64,000 bases of DNA from an uncultured Oscillospiraceae bacterium (GCA_934511165.1 CAKSWA010000004.1:1-64000); one strand, 5' to 3'; shown: positions 32,081-40,037, counted from the stretch's first letter. The notes: a model not told the origin generated them from the letters alone. Numbers and translations: made by a program.

Positions 32081-32452
32081 TTACTTGAGTTCGACCTTCG
32101 CGCCGACGGCCTCGAGCTTGGACTTGATCTCCTCGCCCTCTTCCTTGGAGACAGCTTCCTTCAGCTTGGCAGGGACGGACTCGACGAGAGCCTTCGCCTC
32201 GGCAAGGCCCAGGCCCAGCAGGCCGCGGACTTCCTTGATGACCTTGATCTTCTCAGCGCCGAACTCGGTCATGACAACATCAAACTCGGTCTTCTCTTCG
32301 ACCGGGGCAGCCGCGGCGGCAGCGGCGGGAGCAGCAGCGGCAGCGGCGGAAACGCCGAAGGTCTCCTCAAGGGCGTGGACGAGCTCAGCCAGCTCCAGCA
32401 CGGAGAGAGCCTTGACTTCTTCGATCATAGCGGTAACTTTTTCGCTAGCCAT
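32081..32452 (-). CDS. rplL: 50S ribosomal protein L7/L12
   Basis: A 123-residue stalk protein: N-terminal dimerisation helices, an Ala-rich hinge (about 35-50), and the C-terminal domain with [20 protein letters not shown] that recruits GTPases. Follows rplJ by 39 bases. Unlike the usual order, rpoB does not follow. Confidence 0.98.
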   Translation of the reverse strand: MASEKVTAMIEEVKALSVLELAELVHALEETFGVSAAAAAAPAAAAAAAPVEEKTEFDVVMTEFGAEKIKVIKEVRGLLGLGLAEAKALVESVPAKLKEAVSKEEGEEIKSKLEAVGAKVELK

Positions 32453-32491
32453 TTGTAATTTTCCTCCTAAAATTGAATTGTGTCTGCCAGA

Positions 32492-33022
32492 TTATTCGGC
32501 AGCGGCTTCGGCGGTCTCGAGAGAGCCGCCCTTCTGCTCCAGGATCTGACCAAGAACGACGGCCAGGCTGGTGATGGGTGCGAGCATGGTGCCGAGGACC
32601 TTGGAGTACAGGGCATCCTTGCCGGGAAGCTGAGCGATCTCATCGATGTCGGCCATCGGAAGGACTTTACCTTCCATGAAGCCGCCCTTGACCTCGAACT
32701 TGCCGTTCATCTTCTTGGCGAACTCGCTGACGATGCGGATGGGCGCGATGGGGTCGCCCTCGGTGGTGGCCAGAGAGGTGGTGCCGTTGAGCACGGAGTC
32801 AAACTCGTTGAGATTGCACTTGTCAACCGCAAAGCGGAGCAGAGTGTTCTTCACAACGGTGTACTCAATGCCGGCAGCACGCAGCTCACGGCGCAGAGCG
32901 GTATCCTCCAGAACGGTGATGCCCTTGTAGTCCACAAGGACGCCCGCCGTGGCGTTACCGATACGCTTGGTGAGTTCCTCGACGATGGCCTGTTTCTCGC
33001 TGAGTACTTTCGCGTTAGGCAA
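32492..33022 (-). CDS. rplJ: 50S ribosomal protein L10
   Basis: Base of the ribosomal stalk, 176 residues, with the L10 pattern VLVDYKGITVLEDTALRRELR and KNTLLRFA. I take TTG 33022 as start: GGAGGTG lies seven bases upstream and the protein begins as the family does; no ATG or GTG is available in frame before the leader terminator. The gene is preceded by an L10 leader and its attenuator. Confidence 0.93.
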   Translation of the reverse strand: MPNAKVLSEKQAIVEELTKRIGNATAGVLVDYKGITVLEDTALRRELRAAGIEYTVVKNTLLRFAVDKCNLNEFDSVLNGTTSLATTEGDPIAPIRIVSEFAKKMNGKFEVKGGFMEGKVLPMADIDEIAQLPGKDALYSKVLGTMLAPITSLAVVLGQILEQKGGSLETAEAAAE

Positions 33023-33045
33023 TGGTTTCACCTCCGGGGTAAATT

Positions 33046-33165
33046 TCTGCGCCCGAAAGAAAAACTCCCTCTGCCGAAAGACAGGGGGAGACACAATACA
33101 AGTATCGTGCTTTCCTCGGCAGGATTTACGGCAAAACGCCACCTGCTGTCTTTGGAGCGCCATGA
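33046..33165 (-). promoter_or_regulatory. Ribosomal protein L10 leader
   Basis: The minus-strand leader contains AAAGACAGCAGGTGGCG, TTAATCCTGCC-like sequence (AAATCCTGCCGAGGA) and then a terminator hairpin, the order seen in Firmicutes L10 leaders. L10 or the L10-L12 complex is expected to bind it and cause premature termination. Confidence 0.85.
33060..33090 (-). terminator. Attenuator terminator of the L10 leader
   Basis: A 9-bp stem (33065-33073 with 33082-33090; one wobble) followed on the minus strand by TTTTTC, 38 bases before the rplJ start. Confidence 0.85.
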
Positions 33166-33166
33166 C

Positions 33167-33194
33167 ATAATACCATAAATCCCAGGAAAGTCAA
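33167..33194 (-). promoter_or_regulatory. Sigma-A promoter of rplJL
   Basis: Minus-strand TTGACT (33194-33189), 16-base spacer, TATTAT (33172-33167). Confidence 0.78.
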
Positions 33195-33219
33195 TACTTT
33201 TTTCATTTTTTATGAAGAA

Positions 33220-33343
33220 AACCTCTCCGTCAAAACCTGCGGTTTTGCCGCCTCCCCTAATAGGGGAGGCAAGTTCGTTATACGCAAACTTACTTGGCTC
33301 CCCTATTAGGGGAGCTGGCAGCCGTCAGGCTGACTGAGGGGTT
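33220..33343. repeat. Interspersed palindromic repeat, copy 2
   Basis: Imperfect inverted ends (33220-33232 with 33331-33343) enclose two palindromes, CTCCCCTAATAGGGGAG and CTCCCCTATTAGGGGAG, about 50 bases apart. Related to the repeat at 29100. Lies between the rplJ promoter and the HAD gene terminus; no gene is present in 33195-33359. Confidence 0.65.
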
Positions 33344-33359
33344 TACGGTGCCCCATCCG

Positions 33360-34019
33360 TCATCGCCGCAGCAGCGCCTCCAGCGCCGAGAGATCGGAAA
33401 AGTCCGGCAGATACACCGCCGCTCTGGCGCGGATCGCTTCCGTATACTCCTTCATACTCTCGTCGTATACGCCGACGCCCGCGGCGCCGAGCGATTCCGC
33501 CGCGGCAAGATTGCGCGGCGCGTCCTCCACGAGGAGCATTCTCTCATACGGCACGCCGAGCATCTCCCGGAAAAAGGCGTAGGGCGCTTCGGTGCGCTTG
33601 GAGCCGGTCTCCTCCTCGGCGTAAACGCCGTCCACGAGCGGCGCAACGCCGAGCCGCTCGATGGCCGCATCGAGCAGCGCGTGGCGCGTCGCCGAGAGAA
33701 TGTATACCCGAAGCCCCGCCGCGCGCAGGACAGAAAGAAGCTCTTTCGCGCCCGGCTTGAGCGGGATATCGTGCGCATAGTGCGCCGCCATCTCCGCGCT
33801 CCATCGCGCAGCGAGCGGCGTTTCCGCTTCAAGCTGCGGGTACTGCTTCGTCATTTCCTTCGCGATCTCCCAGACCGGCACAGAGCGGATGTATTCCGTA
33901 AAACCCTCCGGCTGCGGCAGACCGGCAGCGCGGAGCGTATCCGCCGGCAGACGCAGCCAGTACGGCATCGAATCGGCCAGCGTGCCGTCGAAATCCACGA
34001 GCGCCAGAGAGAAGGACAT
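33360..34019 (-). CDS. HAD-superfamily hydrolase (phosphoglycolate phosphatase-like)
   Basis: A 219-residue HAD phosphatase. Motif I DFDGTLADS (nucleophile Asp9), motif II SAT near 109, motif III Lys near 140 (GSKRTEAP) and motif IV VEDAPRN are intact, with a helical cap domain between motifs I and II, as in Gph/PGMB-type enzymes. Substrate unknown. GGGGGT precedes the ATG. Confidence 0.88.
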   Translation of the reverse strand: MSFSLALVDFDGTLADSMPYWLRLPADTLRAAGLPQPEGFTEYIRSVPVWEIAKEMTKQYPQLEAETPLAARWSAEMAAHYAHDIPLKPGAKELLSVLRAAGLRVYILSATRHALLDAAIERLGVAPLVDGVYAEEETGSKRTEAPYAFFREMLGVPYERMLLVEDAPRNLAAAESLGAAGVGVYDESMKEYTEAIRARAAVYLPDFSDLSALEALLRR

Positions 34020-34103
34020 GAGCGTTACCCCCGATTATTTCAAAATATTTGCCGTTTGGAACCAAACGACCTATATTATATGTTCCGCGGCGGCAGGATG
34101 CAA

Positions 34104-34132
34104 TTGCTTTTTTCCAGCGGATGCGGTAATAT
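34104..34132 (+). promoter_or_regulatory. Possible promoter of the membrane-anchored protein gene
   Basis: TTGCTT (34104-34109), 17-base spacer, TAATAT (34127-34132), 45 bases before the start codon. Confidence 0.45.
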
Positions 34133-34176
34133 AAACGTTGTGTGTCGATTTCCGTCGGAAAGGAGGCAGGAGGCCA

Positions 34177-35544
34177 ATGAAAAAGAACACGACCGTCCGG
34201 CGCGCCCGGTGGTGGGCAATCGCCATTCCGGCCGGGATTCTCCTTTTGCTGCTGCTCGCGGCGTTCATTATCGGCAACGGCGGTGCCTCCGCTTTCCGGG
34301 ACGATGTGGACGCGATCCTCGCCGCGCCGCGAAGCGAGGAGCTCGGCGAGCTATCCTTTGCCGATGACGGCAGCGCTGTTGTCCGCCTTTATAAAAACGA
34401 TCTTTATATTCTCGCCGACGAGAGCGGCGTTCTCCCCGGTCTCCGGCGGCAGCTGCGCGAGCGGTTCGGCGATCTTGACTTCGGCGTTCGGCTGACCGAC
34501 GGAAAGATGCGCGTCTGCATCTCGCAGCGCGTGCTCGGCCTTGTGCCGGTATCGATGCAGATCGTGACCTCCGTTTCGTGGGACGGCACCGGCGTTGTGA
34601 TCCATGCCGAGAGCGTCCTGCTCGGCAGCCGGACGGCGCTGCCGGAATCCCTATGGCCGGACGGCGTGCGCGAGGATTTCCGCGTCGATCTCGCCGAGAC
34701 CGGGCGGACGCAGGAGATCGCGGACGTATACCTTGACGGCAGCGCCGCCGTGGTGGAGACCGTGCCGCTGCGCCTTCCGGCGAGCGACAGCCTGCACCCG
34801 GACGCACAGCTTCTGGGGGAGATCCGCTTCTTCGGCGCGGACGACAAAACGCTGAGCGCCGCCGCGCTTCTCGACCGTCTCGCCGCGGGGGACATTCCCT
34901 CGGAGGATGAGCTGCCCGCCGGAAGCCGTGCGGAGCTGCTCGCGTGGCTGCTCGCGCTGCAAACCGACAACGGCGACGACGCCATGTTCTCCACCTTCTT
35001 CACGCGCCGCAGCGAGCACATCCGCGAGGACATTGAAGATTATCTGGCATCGGAAGAGGGCAAATACATCAAGCTCCTGACCTCCGTGCGCGAGCTCTAC
35101 AAAAGCCGGGCGCTGCGCATCGAGGAGAGCGGGTTTTTCGTGATCTCCACCAACCAGCCGTACGATCCTTTTGCCGTGTCTGATCTTTCGGCCACGGTGA
35201 CGGATTCGCGCGTTGTGCTGCTCACAAGCGGCAGCGGCACGCCCGAGGTCAGCCAGGCGGATGTACCGGTGCTCAAAAGCGTTGAGCGGCGCGGCCGCCT
35301 GGCGCTGGACGGGCTCGATCCCGAGCATGCCTACGATATCGGCGTCGTCCTCACGACGGACGGCGGCGTTCCGGTGCTGCTGTACCGGCGCGCCAACGGC
35401 GAGATCGTTGTGCGCGAGCTATCCCCGGAGCAGTACGTGGACATCCTCGTCTCCGGCGGGCGGCCGCTCATCAACGTAGACACTCTCCCGGACGCGGCGG
35501 AGGAGCTCGTCTGCTCCGGCTGCCGGGTGCTTCCTCTATCATAA
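34177..35544 (+). CDS. Membrane-anchored extracytoplasmic protein of unknown function
   Basis: A 455-residue protein with a basic N terminus, one transmembrane segment (about residues 13-33) and a large outer domain, so type II topology or an uncleaved signal anchor. The outer part alternates strands and helices without a motif I can name; it includes a helical patch with ETVPLRLPASDSLHPDAQ and a C-terminal fold ending LVCSGCRVLPLS. Two AGGAGG-like sites precede ATG 34177. It is monocistronic between a HAD gene (divergent) and a terminator. No function is proposed. Confidence 0.75.
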   Translation: MKKNTTVRRARWWAIAIPAGILLLLLLAAFIIGNGGASAFRDDVDAILAAPRSEELGELSFADDGSAVVRLYKNDLYILADESGVLPGLRRQLRERFGDLDFGVRLTDGKMRVCISQRVLGLVPVSMQIVTSVSWDGTGVVIHAESVLLGSRTALPESLWPDGVREDFRVDLAETGRTQEIADVYLDGSAAVVETVPLRLPASDSLHPDAQLLGEIRFFGADDKTLSAAALLDRLAAGDIPSEDELPAGSRAELLAWLLALQTDNGDDAMFSTFFTRRSEHIREDIEDYLASEEGKYIKLLTSVRELYKSRALRIEESGFFVISTNQPYDPFAVSDLSATVTDSRVVLLTSGSGTPEVSQADVPVLKSVERRGRLALDGLDPEHAYDIGVVLTTDGGVPVLLYRRANGEIVVRELSPEQYVDILVSGGRPLINVDTLPDAAEELVCSGCRVLPLS

Positions 35545-35547
35545 TAA

Positions 35548-35590
35548 ACAACAGGAGCCGACGACGTTTGTCATCGGCTCCTGTTGTTTT
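35548..35590. terminator. Bidirectional terminator
   Basis: Perfect 14-bp outer stem (35548-35561 with 35574-35587) then TTTT on the plus strand and T-rich bases on the minus strand. Separates the host-type gene from the left edge of the phage-like module. Confidence 0.88.
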
Positions 35591-35948
35591 ATCGTATCGG
35601 CTGTGCGCCGAGGGATTCCACGCTGTTTCCGAGCGCACCGATGCTGCGGAGATACTCGCCGAGCGCGGTAAGATCGCGGTAGCGGCGCAGTGCGCCGCTC
35701 TCCGGCGGCGGTGCAGCGGGCACTTCCTCCCCGCGGGCCTCCGCCTCCTGCGCGGCGATGGGGGCGCTTTGGTAAAAATGATCCCGCGCCATGTGCTCCA
35801 GCTCGTGGCGCAGCGTTTCGCTCCGCGCCTCGTCGCCGAGGCGGGCGTTGATGTAGACGGAAAATGTACCGTCATCGTTCGGGAGCGTTGCGCCGAGCAC
35901 CGCCGGCGGCAGCTCCACGAACCGGACATAATAATCAGGTACTCTCAT
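35589..35948 (-). CDS. ImmA/IrrE-type metallopeptidase-like protein
   Basis: A 119-residue protein with LRHELEHMARDHF: the HExxH zinc-peptidase motif in a fold typical of the short phage/ICE ImmA group that cleaves or inactivates the neighbouring repressor. The protein is at the short end for the family and its C-terminal half is Ala/Pro/Glu-rich. Its ATG lies within the end of the repressor gene (14-base overlap), the usual ImmR-ImmA arrangement. Confidence 0.75.
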   Translation of the reverse strand: MRVPDYYVRFVELPPAVLGATLPNDDGTFSVYINARLGDEARSETLRHELEHMARDHFYQSAPIAAQEAEARGEEVPAAPPPESGALRRYRDLTALGEYLRSIGALGNSVESLGAQPIR

Positions 35949-36300
35949 GCTTGCTGCGCAGCGCTTCGAGGATCGTCACCGCGGTTTCCACATCCTCGCG
36001 CGTGGCATTTTTCGAAAGGCGGAACAGCGCGCGCATCTCCGGCCGGTCGCGCAGCGCCTCCAGATATGCCGTGAGTTCCGGATCGTTGTTCACAAGCGGC
36101 TCCGAGCGGCCGAGCAGGACGTTCATGTCCACCTGAAAACAATCCGCCATCTTTTCCAGCAGATCAAATTCCGGCTCGCGGTTGCCGCATTCGTACATGC
36201 TCACCGAGCTTTTGGATATGCCGAGCTTTTTTGCCAGCTCTGCCTGCGTCAGCCCTGCGCCCTTGCGCAGCGCCGACAGTCTTTCACCGAAAGCAGACAT
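35935..36300 (-). CDS. XRE-family repressor (ImmR/CI-like)
   Basis: A 121-residue DNA-binding protein with an N-terminal helix-turn-helix (LTQAELAKKLGISKSSVSMYE, about residues 15-35) and a helical C-terminal part. I start at ATG 36300 because GAGGTG lies six bases upstream. It is transcribed away from the terminase genes, from a promoter that contains one of four repeated 11-bp dyads; I infer that it is the repressor of both divergent promoters. Pairing with an ImmA-like peptidase implies SOS- or signal-dependent relief. Confidence 0.88.
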   Translation of the reverse strand: MSAFGERLSALRKGAGLTQAELAKKLGISKSSVSMYECGNREPEFDLLEKMADCFQVDMNVLLGRSEPLVNNDPELTAYLEALRDRPEMRALFRLSKNATREDVETAVTILEALRSKHEST

Positions 36301-36318
36301 TACTATCACCTCACTATA

Positions 36319-36347
36319 ACCTTAACACGCGGTGTGAAAAATGTCAA
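36319..36347 (-). promoter_or_regulatory. Promoter of the XRE repressor gene
   Basis: Minus-strand TTGACA (36347-36342), 17-base spacer, TAAGGT (36324-36319). Operator 1 (36326-36336) lies inside the spacer. Confidence 0.75.
36326..36336. promoter_or_regulatory. Putative repressor operator 1
   Basis: CACGCGGTGTG, one of four 11-bp CAC-N5-GTG dyads in this intergenic region; sits in the repressor promoter spacer. Confidence 0.6.
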
Positions 36348-36356
36348 GATGAATTC

Positions 36357-36367
36357 CACGAAATGTG
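36357..36367. promoter_or_regulatory. Putative repressor operator 2
   Basis: CACGAAATGTG, ending immediately before the -35 box of the rightward promoter. Confidence 0.65.
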
Positions 36368-36396
36368 TTGACAAATCATTTTTCCGGTGGTATAAC
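36368..36396 (+). promoter_or_regulatory. Rightward promoter of the phage-like module
   Basis: Perfect TTGACA (36368-36373), 17-base spacer, TATAAC (36391-36396), flanked by operators 2 and 3. It would transcribe the small regulator and the terminase genes. Confidence 0.85.
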
Positions 36397-36403
36397 GTAA
36401 TCA

Positions 36404-36414
36404 CACGAAGCGTG
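36404..36414. promoter_or_regulatory. Putative repressor operator 3
   Basis: CACGAAGCGTG just after the -10 of the rightward promoter. Fourteen bases around it (36403-36416) are the exact reverse complement of those around operator 4. Confidence 0.72.
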
Positions 36415-36464
36415 AAATACATAAGATCAATCCTGTCCTTTCTTTCTTTTTTGCTCGTTGCATT

Positions 36465-36475
36465 CACGCTTCGTG
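36465..36475. promoter_or_regulatory. Putative repressor operator 4
   Basis: CACGCTTCGTG, exact inverse of operator 3, in the leader of the rightward transcript, 35 bases before the first start codon. Confidence 0.7.
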
Positions 36476-36509
36476 TCTTGTTATCATAACATCATAGGGG
36501 GTATAACCG

Positions 36510-36782
36510 ATGGGGTATCGGGTCGGTCCCTGCGGCCGGACGGCGGCGGAGGTGCGCTATATTCGCGCGGCGCTTGATGTGTTTGCACAGCTTCCGCCGG
36601 AGCGGCGGGAGACGGTACGCGAAACGATCGCGCGCGTTGCAGCTACGCCGGAGGAGGGCATGGCGCTTTTCCGCATGCTCGTGCAGAAGAAAACGCTTGC
36701 GGCCACAGCAGAGGCGACGGGCATTTCCTCCCGGCGGCTCTCGCAGCTGCGGCAGGATTTCTTTGCGTACATGCCCCTTTGA
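36510..36782 (+). CDS. Small phage-type helix-turn-helix protein
   Basis: A 90-residue helical protein; the C-terminal half (KKTLAATAEATGISSRRLSQ) fits a helix-turn-helix like sigma-70 region 4, similar to small late-gene regulators next to phage terminases. AGGGGG eight bases before the ATG. First gene of the rightward operon, 17 bases before the terminase small subunit gene. Role as a transcriptional activator is inference. Confidence 0.6.
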   Translation: MGYRVGPCGRTAAEVRYIRAALDVFAQLPPERRETVRETIARVAATPEEGMALFRMLVQKKTLAATAEATGISSRRLSQLRQDFFAYMPL

Positions 36783-36799
36783 CCGCAAAGGAGGACAGC

Positions 36800-37261
36800 A
36801 TGAAAGACAAAACAGCGCTCACGGCGCGGCAGAAGCGCTTTGTGGAGGAATATCTCGCCGGCGGAGACGCGGCCGGCGCGGCCATCGCCGCCGGATACAG
36901 CCCCGCGACGGCGGAGGAGCGCGCCCGCGAGCTGCTGCGCGATCCGGTGGTGCAGCGCTACCGGCGCGAAACCGAGCAGCGGCTTTTTGACGCAATGGGC
37001 GTTTCGAGCGCGTGGATCGGGCGGCGGCTCGTGGAGATCGTCGACCGGTGCATGCAGGCGACGCCGCATCTCACGCGAAACCCCGAAACGAAGCAGCGTG
37101 AGCCGGACGGCACATGGGAATTCGATCCCGCGGGCGCGATGCGCGCGCTGCATGAGCTTGATGAGCACCTCCGCTCTCTCCGTGAGGAGGAAGCCGCCGA
37201 GGGTGGCGCACTCTCGTTTGAGGAATGGCTGGCGCAACAGGAGGGGGCGAGCGCGCTGTGA
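36800..37261 (+). CDS. Phage terminase small subunit-like protein
   Basis: A 153-residue protein of the Terminase_2 type: N-terminal LTARQKRFVEEYLAGGDAA, GYSPATAEERARELL and a helix-turn-helix, followed by a helical oligomerisation part. It would recognise pac or cos DNA. AAGGAGG precedes ATG 36800. Its stop overlaps the GTG start of the large subunit. Confidence 0.82.
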   Translation: MKDKTALTARQKRFVEEYLAGGDAAGAAIAAGYSPATAEERARELLRDPVVQRYRRETEQRLFDAMGVSSAWIGRRLVEIVDRCMQATPHLTRNPETKQREPDGTWEFDPAGAMRALHELDEHLRSLREEEAAEGGALSFEEWLAQQEGASAL

Positions 37262-38892
37262 ATCCGTGCGTAGCAAAGGAGTATATCGAGTCGTGCCTGA
37301 AGATCCGCACGAAGAACGGCGCGGTCGTGCCGTTTCGCCTGAACGCCGCGCAGCAAAAACTCTACGCCGTTGCCAAGCGCCAGCAGGGCGCGGGAAAGCC
37401 CGTGCGGCTCATCATTTTAAAGGCGCGGCAGCTCGGCTTTTCCACGCTCACGGAGGCGCTGCTCTTCCATGCCTGCGCCACGCGCGAGAACGTAAACGCG
37501 CTCGTCGTAGCGCACCGGGAGGACGCCACGGCCAATCTCTTCCGCATGAGCAAGCTCTTTTATGACGAGCTGCCCGCGCCGGTCAAGCCGATGCTCCGCA
37601 CCTCGAACGCGCAGGAGCTGGTGTTTGAAAATCCGTCGCGCGCATCGCGCGGCGCTCTGCCGGGGCTCCGGTCGCGCTTTCGCTGCGCGACTGCGGGCGG
37701 GCGCGGCATCGGGCGATCCGACACGCTCCAATGCGTGCATCTTTCGGAATATGCCTTCTGGCCGGAGGGCGGCGAGAGCAAGGCCGCGACGCTCGCCGGC
37801 ATATTGCAGGCCGTGCCGTCTGCGCCGGGGACGATGGTGATCATCGAGAGCACCGCCAACGGCTGCGAGGATTTCAAAGAGCGGTGGGACGCCGCCGTCG
37901 CCGGGGAGAACGATTTCGAGCCAGTGTTTTTCGCGTGGTTTGAAAACCCGGACTACACCATGCCGGTTGAGCCCGGCATTGAGTGGACGGCGGAGGAGCG
38001 CGAGGTGCGCGAGCGGTACTCCCTCTCGTGGGAGCAGGTGCGCTGGCGGCGCTGGTGCATTGCAAACAACTGCGGCAGCAGCCGGGACATGTTCCGGCAG
38101 GAATACCCCGCAAACCCCGATGAGGCGTTTCTCCACAGCGGCTCGGGCGTTTTTGATAACGGTCTCGTCATCCGCCGCCGCGAGGAGGCGGTGGCTCCCG
38201 TGCGCTGCGGGCGCTTTATTTCGGACGAGAGCGGCGAAGCCGTCTGGCAGGACGACGATGCGGGCGAAATCTGCATTTACCGCGAATGCGAGCCGGGACA
38301 CCCTTATGTCCTCGGCGGAGACACCGCAGGCGAGGGCTCGGACTGGTTCACCGCGCACGTGATCGACAACAGCACCGGCGAGCAGGCCGCCTCCCTCCGG
38401 CGGCGGTTTTCCGAGCCGGAGTACGTCCGGCAGGTGTACGCGCTTGGGAAATACTATAACGACGCGCTCGTCGCGCTTGAAACGAACTTCTCAACATATC
38501 CCGTGATGAAGCTTGCCGAGCTCGGCTACCCGAACCAGTACCACCGCGAGCGGGAGGATACCTACACGCACCGGCTGCGGGCAAGCTTCGGCTTTCGCAC
38601 CGACCGGCAGACACGCCCGCGCGCCATCGCAAATCTCGTGGAGATATTCTCCGCGCACCCGGAGTGGTTTTCCGACCGCGAGCTGCTCGGCGAGATGCTG
38701 ACATTCTGCTATAACGAGGATCACCGCCCCGAGGCGCTCGCCGGAAAGCACGACGATCTCGTCATGGCTGCGGCGATCTGCTACGCCGCGCGCCACCAGC
38801 AGCGCATGACTACGGCTGCGCCCGGCGAGAGCCGGGAAGACGCCGCGCAGCGGCGCGAGCGGCAGCGCCGCATCCGCCGCGGGCGGATATAA
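37258..38892 (+). CDS. Phage terminase large subunit
   Basis: A 544-residue packaging motor. ATPase: adenine-site and variant Walker A region LIILKARQLGFST (residues 51-63), Walker B MVIIESTANG (near 198). Nuclease domain: GGDTAGEGSDW (near 353), ALETNFSTY and KHDDLVMA with the RuvC-like acidic residues. All core motifs are present, so the protein may be active. Start is GTG 37258, overlapping terS by four bases, with AGGAGG 13 bases upstream. It is the last gene of the module: no portal, capsid or tail gene follows. Confidence 0.88.
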   Translation: MNPCVAKEYIESCLKIRTKNGAVVPFRLNAAQQKLYAVAKRQQGAGKPVRLIILKARQLGFSTLTEALLFHACATRENVNALVVAHREDATANLFRMSKLFYDELPAPVKPMLRTSNAQELVFENPSRASRGALPGLRSRFRCATAGGRGIGRSDTLQCVHLSEYAFWPEGGESKAATLAGILQAVPSAPGTMVIIESTANGCEDFKERWDAAVAGENDFEPVFFAWFENPDYTMPVEPGIEWTAEEREVRERYSLSWEQVRWRRWCIANNCGSSRDMFRQEYPANPDEAFLHSGSGVFDNGLVIRRREEAVAPVRCGRFISDESGEAVWQDDDAGEICIYRECEPGHPYVLGGDTAGEGSDWFTAHVIDNSTGEQAASLRRRFSEPEYVRQVYALGKYYNDALVALETNFSTYPVMKLAELGYPNQYHREREDTYTHRLRASFGFRTDRQTRPRAIANLVEIFSAHPEWFSDRELLGEMLTFCYNEDHRPEALAGKHDDLVMAAAICYAARHQQRMTTAAPGESREDAAQRRERQRRIRRGRI

Positions 38893-38896
38893 AAAT

Positions 38897-38938
38897 AACG
38901 TCCCGTTCTGACCATAAGCTCTGTCAGACCGGGGCGTT
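38897..38938. terminator. Terminator between terminase and LysR genes
   Basis: Imperfect 16-bp stem (38897-38912 with 38923-38938, three mismatches) ending in TTT. Marks the right edge of the phage-like module and the end of the convergent LysR gene. Confidence 0.7.
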
Positions 38939-38940
38939 TC

Positions 38941-39903
38941 TCATTCCCCGCTTTCAGCGCCGCTCTCCGGCGGCATGGCGAGAAACGCCTCCATGGCGCG
39001 GGTTTTGTACCGGTCGCGCTTCCAGAAAAGCCGGATATCGCGGCGGCTCTCCGGCTCCGGCAGGCGGTAATAGCAGATGCCGGGGTTCGGCGAGAGGCGC
39101 GAGACAAGCACGCTGCTCACAAACGTGATCCCCGCGCCGGAGCACCCGGCGAGATATGCCGTCATCTGTTGGTCGAACTCCATGGCCGCCTCCGGCGCAA
39201 AGCCGCCGAGACGGCAGAGCGCGTCTGCGCGGGCGCGCGTATCGTTCTCCGGTTTCAAAAGCACGAAGCGTTCGTCTTTCAAAAGCTCCATTGGCACGCT
39301 CGGCACGGCGCTTTGCGCCGCGGCGCCGATCTGCTCGGGTTCGATGCGGTACGGCGCGAGCCGCGCGTTGATCGCCGCGGCGCGCGGCACGGCGAGGATG
39401 AGCGCGTCCTCCCAGACGGTCGCCGAGTCGTAAAGCTCCATATTGGGGATCGCATAGTCCACCACGAGATCGACCGTCCCCTGCCGCAGCATTTCTTCGA
39501 GGCGGGCGGTCGTCTCCTCCGCAAGTGCGAGCGTGATGCGCGGGTATTTCTCCCGGAACGCCGCCATCATCGGCGGCAGCAGCAGCGAGGAAAAGAGACT
39601 GCTCCCCCCGACCACGAGCTTTCCGCGGCGCAGCCCCTCCCAGTCGTTCACGAACTCCGTAAAGCTGCGCTCCATGGCGAGGATTTTTTCGGCGCAGGCG
39701 ATGTACGCCTCGCCGCACTCGGTGAGCGCGAGCGGCTTCCGGCTGCGGTCGATGAGGCGGCTCCCGGCGCGCTCTTCCACGCGGCGCACCGACGCGCTCA
39801 CGGACGGCTGGGAGACGAACAGCTTCTCCGCCGCCTTCTGAAAGCTCCCCTCCCGGTACACGGCATACACATATTCCATGCCGTCAAACACGCTCTGCTT
39901 CAT
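38941..39903 (-). CDS. LysR-family transcriptional regulator
   Basis: A 320-residue regulator: winged helix-turn-helix at residues 1-65 (SFQKAAEKLFVSQPSVSASVRRVEE is the recognition region) and the periplasmic-binding-like effector domain after it. Start at ATG 39903 with GGAGG eight bases upstream. It is divergent from aspartate ammonia-lyase, so it probably controls aspA, with an amino acid or dicarboxylate as effector; that is inference from position. Confidence 0.88.
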   Translation of the reverse strand: MKQSVFDGMEYVYAVYREGSFQKAAEKLFVSQPSVSASVRRVEERAGSRLIDRSRKPLALTECGEAYIACAEKILAMERSFTEFVNDWEGLRRGKLVVGGSSLFSSLLLPPMMAAFREKYPRITLALAEETTARLEEMLRQGTVDLVVDYAIPNMELYDSATVWEDALILAVPRAAAINARLAPYRIEPEQIGAAAQSAVPSVPMELLKDERFVLLKPENDTRARADALCRLGGFAPEAAMEFDQQMTAYLAGCSGAGITFVSSVLVSRLSPNPGICYYRLPEPESRRDIRLFWKRDRYKTRAMEAFLAMPPESGAESGE

Positions 39904-39929
39904 AGCATCGCCTCCTCTCGCGTCCATTA

Positions 39930-39947
39930 TATAACTTTTAAATTATA
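39930..39947. promoter_or_regulatory. Possible LysR-box dyad
   Basis: TATAA-N8-TTATA between the divergent LysR and aspA genes, upstream of the aspA promoter. A weak, AT-rich dyad, so only a candidate. Confidence 0.4.
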
Positions 39948-39969
39948 GAAACAAGAACAGACTTTATAT

Positions 39970-39997
39970 TTGACTATATTATATCCCGTTTTATAAT
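39970..39997 (+). promoter_or_regulatory. Sigma-A promoter of aspA
   Basis: TTGACT (39970-39975), 16-base spacer, TATAAT (39992-39997). Confidence 0.78.
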
Positions 39998-40037
39998 CAA
40001 GCTGAACTCCATTATCGGAGATACAGGAGAAAGAGAA

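Noticed and set aside
35548..38938. Attachment sites flanking the phage-like module
   Set aside because: I compared the sequences at both terminators and found no shared direct repeat long enough to be att sites; no integrase or tRNA gene is present.
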